A stretch of 64,000 nucleotides of DNA, taken from positions 62,001 through 126,000 of the forward strand of contig ONBK01000001.1 in the NCBI GenBank assembly GCA_900316055.1. The letters run 5' to 3'. How positions within the stretch are numbered: position 1 is the stretch's first letter; every line of letters begins with the position of its first letter. This document shows, piece by piece, positions 1 through 9,888 of this stretch. The translations under genes were made by a program, and so were the position numbers. This DNA comes from an uncultured Bacteroidales bacterium. GTDB taxonomy: Bacteria; Bacteroidota; Bacteroidia; Bacteroidales; P3. The notes under the pieces were generated by a model. The model worked only from the letters and a program-made list of their open reading frames with translations. It was not told the DNA's origin and ran no database searches.

Positions 1-1059
1 TCCATTCTCAGCGATGACGAACCCGAAGCTTATGTAAACTTCATGCGCATCAAGAACGGCGCCGTCATCTATAGCTTCAGCAACGAAATCAAAAAACAAC
101 TCGACGAGAGCAATGCCGAGATTCTCGCCACCATTCTGCCAGCACTCCACGAACAAACCTCCAGCACTGCCCGCGAAGTAGTGCTTCCATTCCACATAGA
201 CGACATACCCGAAGAATACCTCCAGCAGAATGCCGACCCCAAAGGTGACCGACGCAAACTCCTCGAACTCTCGCTGCGCAACGTGGAGAGCTACCGAAAA
301 CAATGCCGTCACCAACGCGCTCTGACAAAAGGTGAGGCAGCTCCGAAAGCCCTCAAACTCCTGGAAAAGCTTCAAAAAGCACTCCAGCTACCTTCTCTGC
401 CAATGGAAATCGAATGCTTTGACAATTCGAACATCCAGGGAGCCTACCCTGTAGCAGGCATGGTACGCTTCACCGCAGGCAAACCCAACCGAAAAGAATA
501 CAAGAAATTCAATATTAAGAATGTAGAAGGTCCCGACGACTATGCCTCCATGTCCGAGGTCGTCGAACGACGATACAATCGTCTGAAGAATGAAGGCGGT
601 CGTATGCCCGACCTGCTGATTGTCGATGGCGGCGAGGGACAGATGCATGTGGCACGGAATATCATCCACAATAAGCTGAACCTTGATATCCCCATCGCCG
701 GTCTCGCCAAAGACAATCGCCACCGTACCAACGAGCTCCTAACCTTCGCCGAGTTCGGCGAAGTTAAAACCGTCCAACTCAAGCCCACCGATCCTCTCTT
801 CCATTTTCTCGAGCAGATACAGAACGAAGTACATCGCTTCGCCATCACATACCACCGCAACAAACGCTCCCAAGGTACCTTCCGCACCTCCCTCACCGAC
901 ATTCCCGGTATAGGTCCCAAGACCGCCCGCGACCTGCTCCTCCGTTTCGGCTCTGTCAAACAAATACAGCTTCAGGCACTCGCCGACCTCGTCGATGCCA
1001 TCGGTCCTAGTAAAGCCAACACCGTTTACAATTATATTCATCAAGAAAATAATAAGTAA
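1..1059 (+). CDS. uvrC: UvrABC excinuclease subunit C, C-terminal part (5' end outside window)
   Basis: The reading frame is open from base 1, so the N-terminal GIY-YIG nuclease and UvrB-binding regions lie upstream of the window. What remains is the UvrC RNase H-like 5'-incision domain, with IECFDNSNIQG and the following VRFTAGKPNRKEYKKF stretch containing the family's acidic residues, then LLIVDGGEGQ. A helix-hairpin-helix pair, with the motif DIPGIGPKTARDLLLRFGS, lies near the C-terminus. UvrC makes both incisions during nucleotide excision repair together with UvrB in the cytoplasm. The stop is followed one base later by the start of a lipoprotein gene, so the two are probably co-transcribed. 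The family assignment is secure; only the missing 5' part is uncertain. Confidence 0.95.
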   Translation, partial: SILSDDEPEAYVNFMRIKNGAVIYSFSNEIKKQLDESNAEILATILPALHEQTSSTAREVVLPFHIDDIPEEYLQQNADPKGDRRKLLELSLRNVESYRKQCRHQRALTKGEAAPKALKLLEKLQKALQLPSLPMEIECFDNSNIQGAYPVAGMVRFTAGKPNRKEYKKFNIKNVEGPDDYASMSEVVERRYNRLKNEGGRMPDLLIVDGGEGQMHVARNIIHNKLNLDIPIAGLAKDNRHRTNELLTFAEFGEVKTVQLKPTDPLFHFLEQIQNEVHRFAITYHRNKRSQGTFRTSLTDIPGIGPKTARDLLLRFGSVKQIQLQALADLVDAIGPSKANTVYNYIHQENNK

Positions 1060-1060
1060 T

Positions 1061-1639
1061 ATGATACACTCAAACATTCAAACAATTAAACATTCAAGCA
1101 TTTTCGCACTCCCTCTTGTCCTTCTCCTCTTCGTCGCCTGCAGCGGTAGTGGCAACACTGCCAACGACGGCACCGTTGAGTTCCGCTCACCCAAAGGCGA
1201 CATCGTTGCTATCCGCACTATCCTAAAGGGCGATACCACCTGGACTTTCAACAACGCCCTTGGCGAGCCTCTAGTCCCCGGATGCGATTCCCTCTGGGTC
1301 ACCCTCGACACCACCTCAGGCCAACCCAAAGAGGTCCTTTTCCACTGCAAAAACCGCATAATCTTGCTTTCCTTCTGGGACAATATGGAACGTATGGCCG
1401 AAGGCGACCTCGTTGACGGTCTCCGCAACGGTCATTGGACTGGCTATGAGCGCAACACTGGCAAAAAGCAGTCCGAGACCGACTACCTTGCTGGTGTCGA
1501 GAATGGTTCCTATACCGTCTACAACTACAACGGCACTCCACGCATCGTCGGACAGTACAACAACGGCCAACCCATTGGCGAATGGACCTTCTATGACCAA
1601 GACGGCAACCTCGCCGGCACCAAGAATTATGATAACTGA
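1061..1639 (+). CDS. MORN-variant repeat lipoprotein
   Basis: The protein is 192 residues. I start it at the ATG at 1061, because an upstream in-frame ATG lies inside uvrC and this start gives a proper signal sequence. A hydrophobic stretch (ALPLVLLLFVAC) ends in a lipobox cysteine, which predicts an outer-membrane-directed lipoprotein. The C-terminal half contains MORN-like repeats (GLRNGHWTGYERNTGKK, NNGQPIGEWTFYDQDG). This type is often annotated as a YwqK-family 'antitoxin', a label that says little about function. It overlaps the next gene by 11 bases, which suggests coupled translation. The first codons (bases 1071-1102) are made of the same CAAACATTCAA-type repeat found between genes elsewhere in this window, so part of the signal peptide may derive from such an element. 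Confidence 0.75.
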   Translation: MIHSNIQTIKHSSIFALPLVLLLFVACSGSGNTANDGTVEFRSPKGDIVAIRTILKGDTTWTFNNALGEPLVPGCDSLWVTLDTTSGQPKEVLFHCKNRIILLSFWDNMERMAEGDLVDGLRNGHWTGYERNTGKKQSETDYLAGVENGSYTVYNYNGTPRIVGQYNNGQPIGEWTFYDQDGNLAGTKNYDN

Positions 1640-3137
1640 CCTCTATCCCGAACTCGGCCGTATCATTGGTGCCGAAGCCGACCGGCTGGGCATTGACGCC
1701 TATTTCGTGGGCGGCGTAGTGCGCGACCATTTCTTACAGCGTCCCTGCACCGACATCGATGTCGTCTGTATCTCGCCTAATTCCAGCTCCTCCATTGATA
1801 TTGGAGAAGCACTGCAAAGCGACGGAGGAGTACCTTCTATCGGTATTGAACTGGCAAAGGCTGTTTCCAATGCCCTCGGCGGAAGTAAGGTCTCTGTCTT
1901 TAAAACCTTCGGCACTGCCTCTTTCCGCCATAATGACCTCGAGCTCGAATTTGTGGGTGCACGAAGAGAGAGCTATTCTCACGATAGCCGCAAACCCATT
2001 GTGGAGAACGGAACCCTTGAAGACGACCAGCGACGTCGCGACTTCACTGTCAACGCCCTCGCCGTCTGTCTCAATGCCGACCGTTTCGGTGAACTCATGG
2101 ACCCCTTCGGCGGCATACAAGACCTCAACCTCGGCATACTCCGAACCCCTCTTGACCCCGACATCACCTTCTCCGACGATCCCCTGCGTATGATGCGCGC
2201 CATTCGTTTCGCCTCACAGTTAGGCTTCCGCATCGACGATTCCACCTTCGAGGCCATCTCCCGCAACGCCAAACGCATAGAAATAGTCTCCGCCGAGCGC
2301 ATCACCACCGAGCTCAACAAAATCATACTCTCCCCCAACCCATCACTGGGGCTCAAACTCCTTCAAAAAAGCGGCCTCATGCAACTCATCCTCCCAGAAA
2401 TTGCTGCCCTCGCAGGAGTGGAAACAGTAGACGGCCGTGGACATAAGGACATCTTCTTCCACACCATGCAGGTACTCGACAACGTCGTGGAAGGTGAAAG
2501 GTTAAAGGTGAAAGGTGAAGTAGAAGACGCTCAACTTTCACCTCTCTGGCTCCGCTGGGCCGCCCTGCTCCACGACGTGGGCAAGCCCGGCGTCAAACGC
2601 TATGACGCCAAGCAGGGCTGGACCTTCCATGGACATGAGGCTCGCGGCGCCCACATGGTGAAGCGCATCTTCAAACGCCTGCGCCTGCCACTGGGCGAAG
2701 AACTGCGCTACGTCGAGAAACTTGTCATGCTCCACATGCGTCCCATCATTCTGGCCGAAGACATCGTCACCGACAGTGCCGTGCGCCGCCTCCTCTTCGA
2801 GGCTGGCGACGACATCGACGACCTCATGCTCCTCTGCCACGCCGACATCACCACGCGCAACCTCGACAAGCAACGCCGCCACCGCGAGAACTTCGAGCTG
2901 GTGAAGCGCAAACTCGTGGAACTCGAAGAGCGCGACCGCATTCGCAACTTCCAGCCCCCCATCAGCGGCGAAGACATCATGACAACCTTCGGCATCGGTC
3001 CCTGCCGCGAGATAGGCACCATCAAGGATGCCATCAAGGATGCCATCCTCGACGGACAAATTCCTAATGAGCGGGGCGCCGCGGAGCAGATGATGCTCCG
3101 CCTCGGTGAGGAACTAGGTTTGCACAAATCACTTTGA
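1629..3137 (+). CDS. cca: CCA tRNA nucleotidyltransferase / poly(A) polymerase family with HD domain
   Basis: The protein is 502 residues, starting at the ATG at 1629, which overlaps the preceding lipoprotein gene by 11 bases. The N-terminal class II nucleotidyltransferase head shows YFVGGVVRDHFL and the metal-binding TDIDVV. RRRDFTVNALA and the DDPLRMMRAIRFA motif follow, then an HD phosphohydrolase domain with LLHDVGKPG and FHGHEARGA. Enzymes of this type add or repair the CCA end of tRNA in the cytoplasm. A polyadenylating role cannot be excluded from sequence. Residues about 289-306 (ERLKVKGEVEDAQLSP) are an in-frame repeat element sitting between the HTMQVLDNV helix and the HD motif, where homologues have a short loop. 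All catalytic motifs are intact, so the gene is probably functional. Confidence 0.9.
   Translation: MITDLYPELGRIIGAEADRLGIDAYFVGGVVRDHFLQRPCTDIDVVCISPNSSSSIDIGEALQSDGGVPSIGIELAKAVSNALGGSKVSVFKTFGTASFRHNDLELEFVGARRESYSHDSRKPIVENGTLEDDQRRRDFTVNALAVCLNADRFGELMDPFGGIQDLNLGILRTPLDPDITFSDDPLRMMRAIRFASQLGFRIDDSTFEAISRNAKRIEIVSAERITTELNKIILSPNPSLGLKLLQKSGLMQLILPEIAALAGVETVDGRGHKDIFFHTMQVLDNVVEGERLKVKGEVEDAQLSPLWLRWAALLHDVGKPGVKRYDAKQGWTFHGHEARGAHMVKRIFKRLRLPLGEELRYVEKLVMLHMRPIILAEDIVTDSAVRRLLFEAGDDIDDLMLLCHADITTRNLDKQRRHRENFELVKRKLVELEERDRIRNFQPPISGEDIMTTFGIGPCREIGTIKDAIKDAILDGQIPNERGAAEQMMLRLGEELGLHKSL
2493..2546 (+). repeat. In-frame ERLKVKGE-type element inside cca
   Basis: A purine-rich left arm of degenerate GGTGAAA/GGTTAAA units is followed by a short spacer and the beginning of a pyrimidine-rich arm (CTTTCACCTCTC). 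The left arm matches nearly base for base the elements at 57890 and 63738 on this strand and at 16241-16322 on the other. It is inserted without breaking the frame. Confidence 0.8.
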
Positions 3138-3163
3138 TATTTATAAAAAAAAATGTATCTTTG
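3133..3163 (+). promoter_or_regulatory. Bacteroidota-type promoter for the T9SS surface protein operon
   Basis: TTTG at 3133-3136 and TATCTTTG at 3156-3163 are separated by exactly 19 bases, which matches the TTTG/TAnnTTTG consensus of Bacteroidota primary sigma factors. The -33 element overlaps the last codons of cca. The predicted transcript would start near base 3170, about 100 bases before the ATG at 3271. Confidence 0.75.
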
Positions 3164-3166
3164 CAT

Positions 3167-3199
3167 CCGTGTTTTTCCAAAGGATAACACGGTTTTTTT
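3167..3199 (+). terminator. Rho-independent terminator of the uvrC-cca unit, or leader hairpin
   Basis: Arms CCGTGTT (3167-3173) and AACACGG (3186-3192) are followed by seven T residues. It lies only a few bases after the -7 box of the downstream promoter. It could therefore end transcription from cca, or it could sit at the very 5' end of the 3271 transcript as an attenuator. Sequence alone does not decide between these. Confidence 0.6.
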
Positions 3200-3270
3200 C
3201 TGCCACCAACCTGATAAACAAAGAAAAACTAACATGACTATAATGATTATATACTATAAAAATACTACAA

Positions 3271-6200
3271 ATGAACAAAAAGTTTATCATTTTGGCAGTG
3301 TTGCCACTATTCTTTTTTAGTTGTTTTAATTCAAGCCGAGCGCAGACCACCCATCGTCTCGATAGCATCCCTTTGAGCTGGACGGTGACCGTCAATGGTA
3401 CTGCCGTCACGGTAACGCCTTATACCGGTTATGACAATCAGTTAGGCTATGTCAATATCCTCGAGGGCGCCACTGTCGGCGTTATGCCGAACGATAGCGC
3501 GCAGGTGTGCGGTGTGAAGGTTCGCCGCCGAGTGTATGTAAACGGCCACGAGTGCGTGCCTATGAACGACAGTGTGCTATTTGCACTCACCAATATCGGC
3601 GCCACCAGCGAGACCCAAATCGGCGACTACTTTGCATGGGGAGAGACGACAGGAAACAAATCTACTTACTCATGGAGTAATTACCAATGGGGAAATATTC
3701 CCACCGGTTCTTGTACCCGCTATACGGGCAACGACTATTCCGTGTTGCTCCCGAATGACGACGCAGCGCATGTGAACTGGGGCGGCCTGTGGCGCATGCC
3801 TAAGGACAATGAGTGGATGATGCTTTACGACACGACGAACTACGTCCGTACGATAACAACCAACTATAAGGGCACTGGAGTAAAAGGAATGATATACACC
3901 AGAATGACAGGTGCCCACAAAGGAAATACATTCTTCCTGCCTGCTACAGGATATTATGACAACGAAAACTTGATGATACCGGATAGCGGTGAGTATTGGT
4001 CGTCGACCCTCGGAACGAGGGTTTCCATAGGTACCACACAGGGTGCCATTGCGATGGAGTTTTCCACGGGTGGATCTCCAAACATCTATTGTAGAAACGT
4101 TATTGCCCGTGCCGCAGGTATTCCGGTTCGCGCCCTTGTGATGAGCGAATCGCTGGCGCAGCAGAGTCTCGTCAGCGTGGCCTATGGGGATAACGGCATG
4201 TGGACTTTCGTCATGCCCGACGAGGGGACGGTGTTGAAGGCTGTAGGCTGCGGGAGCCCCAACTTGGCATGGAGCAGTGCGGAGGGATTCGTGTATCTCG
4301 GCATAGAAAGGGGTACGGTGCCGGAGCTGAGTGTTTCGGCGAATGTGGCTTTTCACTATGGGAGCAGCGATACTTCCGTGGCGACGGTGAATTCGGTGGG
4401 ACATATCACCCCGAAGCAAGTGGGCACGACGACGATTTATGCCGTACACTACTGGAACGAGGGGGACGGTTATGCCTACGACAGTGCTTATTTTACATTT
4501 CGTGTGCTGGCGCCCGACACTTTGACGTTGTTGGCCGAGCCGACCACGAGGGGTATGGTGAGGGCCATCTGGGCCAATAACTATGTGAATGATTTGGGGG
4601 GTGGGAGATACGGTGTTATACCGGGGACACGGATGGTGGTGAAGGCGTATCCCTATGCGCACTGCCATCTGACCGGGTGGAGCGACGGAGCCGGGGTGTA
4701 TGAGGGGGGGACGGACACGATAGTTGTGGGCGGGAGCATGACGCTGAGGGCGTACTTTGGTTCTGACGGTCTTCTGGTGAGGGCTGCAGTTTACGGCGGA
4801 CTTGAAACGGGCAGCGTAAACGACGGCAGGAGCGACACCACCTTCGTCGTGCAGGAGGGGGGTAGTGTGCAACTGACTGCCACAGCGGCCCCGTGCTACC
4901 ACTTTTCCTATTGGACTGACGGAGTGAGTGTTTTCACTTCGAATCCTCTGACCGTGAGTGCCACGAGGGACACGATTTTCGTTGCTGTATTCCAGAAAGA
5001 CAATCCGGCCAGGGGTGACACTACGGCCATTGGGGAGGGCAGCTACAGTTGGCATGGTACCGACTATACCGAATCGGGTACGTATTACGATACACTGACT
5101 ACAGCTGGCGGGTGCGACAGTATCGTGGCCGCCCACCTCATCATCTTACCCCCGGATGCGGGGGTGCCACGACTGGACAGCATTCCTGTGGGCTGGACAG
5201 TGAGGGTCAACGGAGCACCTGTAGTCGTAACGCCCTACACGCAGTTTGACACGCATCTGGGTTATGTGGACGTGGCTGCGGGCGCGACGGTGGTTGTCAC
5301 GCCTGACGACACGGTGAATGTGTGCGGTGTGAAGGCGCGCCGGCGTGTCTATGTAAACGGGCACGAGTGTCTGCCGATGGGCGACAGTGTGCTGTGGGCC
5401 ACGACGAATATGGGGGCCGACAGTGTGTACCAGGGGGGCGACTACTATGCGTGGGGAGATCCGGTGGTGAACGGGAGCTATGGATGGGAGACATACCGGT
5501 TTGGTTCCATTCCATCGGGCAACTGCAGCCGCTATGCGGGGAGCGACACCTTGACCCTTATTCCCGAAGACGACGCGGCACATGTGGGGTGGGGAGGCCT
5601 GTGGCGTATGCCGACGGAGGAGGATCTGGAGAGGCTCTATGCGTGGGGAGAATATTCCCGGAGCTTGGTGACGGACTATAAGGGTACGGGCGCCAAGGGG
5701 GTGATTTATACGCGGAGAGGGGGAGCGTTTGAGGGCAACAGTCTGTTCCTGCCTGCGGCGGGTGTGCAAGACCACACGAGCATCACGCATGCGGACACGG
5801 GATACTATTGGTCGTCGACGCTTCACAGAGAAGCCAACACGACGCGACATGCGAGGGTGATGGTTTTCTTCACGCAGACGGATGAATATCTGAACAGCTG
5901 TATTACCTCGTATGCCGACCGATGCGCGGGGTTGTCGATCCGACCGATGTTGGTGAGCGACTCATTGGCGCAGCTGAGCCTTGTAGCGGTGACGGCTATG
6001 GGTAACGGCAGTTGGAGTTTCGCGATGCCCAACGGGGGTGTGGTGGTGAGAGTCGAGGGCTGCGGGGACCCCGCGTTGGCGTGGAGCCGAGAGGAGGACA
6101 GTATCTATATGGGTTCGGACTGGTCGCAGCCTATGTTGGATAATCCTGCGGGACTGACAGTGCATTATGGCAGCAGCGACACCACAGTGGCGACGATTGA

Positions 6201-9200
6201 CGGCAGTGGCACCATAACCATCGTGGGGGCTGGAAGCGCAACCCTTTATGCCGTCCATTACAGGGCGCAGGGCGACGGGTACAGCTATGACAGTGTCGCC
6301 TATACACTCACGCTGATGCCCGTCGACACCCTAACAGTGATGGTGAACGACGCCCGGATGGGCACTGCAGGACTGCAAGGCGGCTATCTGACGGAGATTG
6401 GCGGCGGTAGCTATCGGGTGCCACATGGTGCCACGGTGGTGGCCGAGGCCACACCGAGGAGCTGCCACTCCTTTGCTGGATGGTCGAACGGTCATACCGG
6501 AGTCACCAACACCCTAACAGTCAGCTATAATGACACCCTCATTGCGTCCTTTGTGCAGGATACCGTCATACAGAACGAGGTCACGGATAGCGTCTACGGC
6601 CAGCTCTACTGGCACGGTCACAACTATGACAGCACGGGTACCTATATCGATACCGTCCAGACCACCGAAGGCTGCGACAGCATTGTTGTGCTGCACCTTA
6701 CGGTCTACCCCAAGAGCTACCGGTTGGACAGCATTCCCATGGGCTGGACGGTGACTGTCGACGGCGAAAGTGTGGCGGTGACCCTCTACAGTGCCCCCAG
6801 CGACACGCTGGGCTATGCGATGGTACATGAGAGGTCGCAGGTGGTGCTGACGCCCATTTATCCCGACAGGGTAGACAGCGTGAGTTTAGAGACCTCCCCC
6901 ACCAACGGGCACGAATATGTCGACCTTGGTAACGGACTGTGGTGGGCCACCTGCAATGTGGGCGCCAACAGTGTGTACCAAGCCGGCGACTATTTTGCCT
7001 GGGGCGAGGTGGAAACCCACTACAGCAGCATCGACCCCCTTGTCTGGAAAGAGGGGTTTGATGATGGCTATTCCGAGTGGAACTATCGCTTAGGTCGCGT
7101 TGCATATTATGACGTATATTATGACGATGAATACTATGAAACAGATAGCTTTATGGTATTTACGAAATATTGCGACTCCAATATTTTTGGTTACAATGGC
7201 TACACCGACACCTTTACCGTGCTGGAACCTATGGACGACGCAGCGCATGTGTACTGGGGAGGGGCGTGGAGAATGCCGACTGTGGCAGAGTTCGACTCGC
7301 TGATGGCCAACCCGTCTACTTACCACTGGGCCGACAATTATCAGGGTTCCGGAGTGTCGGGATTGGTCTTCCTCGGCAACGGCGACAGTATCTTCCTACC
7401 CGCTGGCGGAGGAATGTTTAGCGATGGCGTCGGTGTGAAATATGATAGTACTGACTGTCGTTACTGGACAGCATCGTTCTTCAAGGATTTCACCTATCCT
7501 TTTTATGCATTCGCCTTGGATTACAGTCCTTGGCATCAAGGCACTACCGGATCCTACAGGGAATGGGGTTACAATATCCGTCCTGTGATGGATGCCATTC
7601 CCAATGTCTCGATTGCCGCTCACCGTAGCAGTGACGGCAGCTGGAGCTTCACGATGCCTAGTTCCAATACAATCATCAAGGGCACGCTGGCCTACGACAC
7701 ACTGACGCTGGGAGTGAACAATTCTGCGATGGGCAGTGTGACGATGCAGGCAAACAGCAGCGTGACCAACCTCGGAGATGGAATCTACCGTATGCCGCGT
7801 GGCACACAAACGGTCATTACGGCCTCCGCCACCACATGCAACCATCTCGCAGCCTGGTCTACCGGCAACAGCCAGTTGACCAGCAACACATACACCCTGA
7901 CTGTGAACCAGAGCACCACTCTCACTGCCTTCTTTGAACGCAATGCTGCTCTACAAGAAGACACCTCCGCCACAACTTGCGATAGTTTCAACTGGCGCGG
8001 ACAGACCTACACCTCTTCCGGTAACTATACAGACAGTCTTCTCACCTCACAGGGCTGCGATAGTATCCTCACGCTACAGTTGACTGTGAATCACAACACT
8101 GAGGGCGACACTACCGCGGCGGTATGCGACAGCATGAGGTGGTACGGTACGCTGTATACTGCCACGCCGACCCAGGCTCCGACGCACTTCTTCCCAAATG
8201 GCAATGCAGCAGGTTGTGACAGTACGACAACGCTCCACCTGACCGTTTACCACCCGAGCGTAGGCGACACCACAGCAGAAGCCTGTGACCAGTTCGTCTG
8301 GCACGGCTATAACCTCACCGCCAGTGTCGACACAACCTACCTGATACAAAATGTGGCAGGCTGCGACAGCATAGTGACACTGCACCTCACGGTCCACTAC
8401 CAAAACATCGGTGACACCAGCGCTGTGGAATATGCTCCATTTAGCTGGTATGAACACGACGGCCTGGCGGCGACACAGGAGGTGACGCATGTTTTGGCGG
8501 GGGCGAACCGCTGGGGCTGTGACAGTACAGTGACGCTGCATCTGCGCTATCCGCTATATGCCGCTGTGTGGAACGGCGACACCACGGTAACCTACACCGC
8601 TCTACCACAATCTGGCTTTTCGGCCTCGTATGTGGACGACAATGGTGCCACTCTGGGAACAGTGCTTACCTTCACTCATGGCAGCGAAGTCTTTGTCTCG
8701 CCCAACTACCCCGTCAAAGCCGGTATCTATACCGTGACGGCACGACCTCTTGCGAACGCAGTACTCGACTCGCTAATTGAGGCGACCACCACTTTCTCCA
8801 TTCTTCCTGCACCGGTACAAGTGAACGGAGTTGAAGTGGAACAGGTGAAGTTTGAAGACGGCAACGCCATTGCCACTGTCACCAATCAAGGTATACTTGA
8901 TGGATTACTGGGTAACGATACGCTGGGGCACACCGCTATGGCTACCTATGCCCAAAGTACTCCCGGCACAGCCATTGATATCACTGTAAGTTATTCTCTG
9001 ACGGGAAACAGTCAGGGAAACTACCAGCTGAATCCAGCCAGCGAAGTGCTGCACAGCGGTGTGATATTGGAAAACTATGTGACGGATGGCGAGGGTATCA
9101 GCATCAACCCCTACGGTTATTGTTGGGGTAGCAACACTCTCGACTACGACCTTGTGAGCGGCAATCCCGACCAATACAAGGTCGACTTCGACAATCCCCT

Positions 9201-9873
9201 GTTCTCAGATATGGATTGGACCGACATAGCCACTCCCGGAAAACTGATTCTCAATGTGCCGGACGGAATAGCGACAGACGACTATAGCGCGACGCTGCAG
9301 CTAAGGAACCACATCTATCCCTCGTTCCTGAGCGACCCAATAACGATAACCTTCCATGTGGACCTTCCTCAAGCTTATGTGCAGCCTTTGTTCTATGACA
9401 TCATCACGCTGATAGACACCTGCCACTGTATGACCGACATTCAATGGTACCATCGAGCCCCGGGTGCGAGCATCTGGTATATGATACCGGGCGCGAACGA
9501 CTATATATACCACGAAGAAGGCGGATTGACGGGAGAATACATGGTGAGGGTAAAAATAAACGGCGTGGAGACCTACACGTGCCCTCAAGATAACCTACAT
9601 CACCTGCTGGACGGAATAGAGGCTGTGGAGGAATGCGGCAAAGCAACACTGACGGTTTATCCCAACCCGACAACAGATGCTGTGACAGTGATTTTCAAAA
9701 ATGAGAAAACAAAAGGAGAAGGTCATACGCTACGCGTGATGAACATGGTGGGTGCCGAGATGGAACACCGCACTTTCCAAGGTGAGAGAACGATGATTGA
9801 ATTGTCGGAATACCCGAGCGGTCAGTATATGGTGAGCGTGGACGGTGTGGTTGTGAAACTTATCAAGAAATAA
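3271..9873 (+). CDS. Giant T9SS-secreted surface protein with three FISUMP modules
   Basis: The protein is 2200 residues with an N-terminal signal peptide (hydrophobic run then SSRAQ). Three homologous blocks each begin RLDSIP.GWTV. and continue into a FISUMP domain (GDYFAWGE, GGLWRMP, YWSST). These cover about residues 30-290, 640-890 and 1140-1450. The first two blocks are followed by a Big_2-like bacterial Ig segment (HYGSSDTSVATV) and InlB-B-like repeats (GWSDG, GWSNGH). A repeat ending GCDSI...LHLTV occurs six times, at about 590, 1100 and four in a row at 1565-1755. An MBG-like domain follows near 1765-1850. The last 75 residues form a T9SS type A sorting domain (VYPNPTTDAV to VDGVVVKLIKK). 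It is therefore predicted to be exported by the Sec and T9SS systems and anchored on the cell surface or released. The ligand is unknown; adhesion is an inference. Base composition changes along the gene, with a G-rich part at about 4.2-6.1 kb and a C-rich part later. Confidence 0.85.
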   Translation: MNKKFIILAVLPLFFFSCFNSSRAQTTHRLDSIPLSWTVTVNGTAVTVTPYTGYDNQLGYVNILEGATVGVMPNDSAQVCGVKVRRRVYVNGHECVPMNDSVLFALTNIGATSETQIGDYFAWGETTGNKSTYSWSNYQWGNIPTGSCTRYTGNDYSVLLPNDDAAHVNWGGLWRMPKDNEWMMLYDTTNYVRTITTNYKGTGVKGMIYTRMTGAHKGNTFFLPATGYYDNENLMIPDSGEYWSSTLGTRVSIGTTQGAIAMEFSTGGSPNIYCRNVIARAAGIPVRALVMSESLAQQSLVSVAYGDNGMWTFVMPDEGTVLKAVGCGSPNLAWSSAEGFVYLGIERGTVPELSVSANVAFHYGSSDTSVATVNSVGHITPKQVGTTTIYAVHYWNEGDGYAYDSAYFTFRVLAPDTLTLLAEPTTRGMVRAIWANNYVNDLGGGRYGVIPGTRMVVKAYPYAHCHLTGWSDGAGVYEGGTDTIVVGGSMTLRAYFGSDGLLVRAAVYGGLETGSVNDGRSDTTFVVQEGGSVQLTATAAPCYHFSYWTDGVSVFTSNPLTVSATRDTIFVAVFQKDNPARGDTTAIGEGSYSWHGTDYTESGTYYDTLTTAGGCDSIVAAHLIILPPDAGVPRLDSIPVGWTVRVNGAPVVVTPYTQFDTHLGYVDVAAGATVVVTPDDTVNVCGVKARRRVYVNGHECLPMGDSVLWATTNMGADSVYQGGDYYAWGDPVVNGSYGWETYRFGSIPSGNCSRYAGSDTLTLIPEDDAAHVGWGGLWRMPTEEDLERLYAWGEYSRSLVTDYKGTGAKGVIYTRRGGAFEGNSLFLPAAGVQDHTSITHADTGYYWSSTLHREANTTRHARVMVFFTQTDEYLNSCITSYADRCAGLSIRPMLVSDSLAQLSLVAVTAMGNGSWSFAMPNGGVVVRVEGCGDPALAWSREEDSIYMGSDWSQPMLDNPAGLTVHYGSSDTTVATIDGSGTITIVGAGSATLYAVHYRAQGDGYSYDSVAYTLTLMPVDTLTVMVNDARMGTAGLQGGYLTEIGGGSYRVPHGATVVAEATPRSCHSFAGWSNGHTGVTNTLTVSYNDTLIASFVQDTVIQNEVTDSVYGQLYWHGHNYDSTGTYIDTVQTTEGCDSIVVLHLTVYPKSYRLDSIPMGWTVTVDGESVAVTLYSAPSDTLGYAMVHERSQVVLTPIYPDRVDSVSLETSPTNGHEYVDLGNGLWWATCNVGANSVYQAGDYFAWGEVETHYSSIDPLVWKEGFDDGYSEWNYRLGRVAYYDVYYDDEYYETDSFMVFTKYCDSNIFGYNGYTDTFTVLEPMDDAAHVYWGGAWRMPTVAEFDSLMANPSTYHWADNYQGSGVSGLVFLGNGDSIFLPAGGGMFSDGVGVKYDSTDCRYWTASFFKDFTYPFYAFALDYSPWHQGTTGSYREWGYNIRPVMDAIPNVSIAAHRSSDGSWSFTMPSSNTIIKGTLAYDTLTLGVNNSAMGSVTMQANSSVTNLGDGIYRMPRGTQTVITASATTCNHLAAWSTGNSQLTSNTYTLTVNQSTTLTAFFERNAALQEDTSATTCDSFNWRGQTYTSSGNYTDSLLTSQGCDSILTLQLTVNHNTEGDTTAAVCDSMRWYGTLYTATPTQAPTHFFPNGNAAGCDSTTTLHLTVYHPSVGDTTAEACDQFVWHGYNLTASVDTTYLIQNVAGCDSIVTLHLTVHYQNIGDTSAVEYAPFSWYEHDGLAATQEVTHVLAGANRWGCDSTVTLHLRYPLYAAVWNGDTTVTYTALPQSGFSASYVDDNGATLGTVLTFTHGSEVFVSPNYPVKAGIYTVTARPLANAVLDSLIEATTTFSILPAPVQVNGVEVEQVKFEDGNAIATVTNQGILDGLLGNDTLGHTAMATYAQSTPGTAIDITVSYSLTGNSQGNYQLNPASEVLHSGVILENYVTDGEGISINPYGYCWGSNTLDYDLVSGNPDQYKVDFDNPLFSDMDWTDIATPGKLILNVPDGIATDDYSATLQLRNHIYPSFLSDPITITFHVDLPQAYVQPLFYDIITLIDTCHCMTDIQWYHRAPGASIWYMIPGANDYIYHEEGGLTGEYMVRVKINGVETYTCPQDNLHHLLDGIEAVEECGKATLTVYPNPTTDAVTVIFKNEKTKGEGHTLRVMNMVGAEMEHRTFQGERTMIELSEYPSGQYMVSVDGVVVKLIKK

Positions 9874-9888
9874 GAATAGAATAACGGT

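Noticed and set aside
3670-5136. A 488-codon reverse frame inside the giant surface protein
   Set aside because: Composition is Arg/His-rich and repeat-driven, and the plus-strand product has clear domains throughout.
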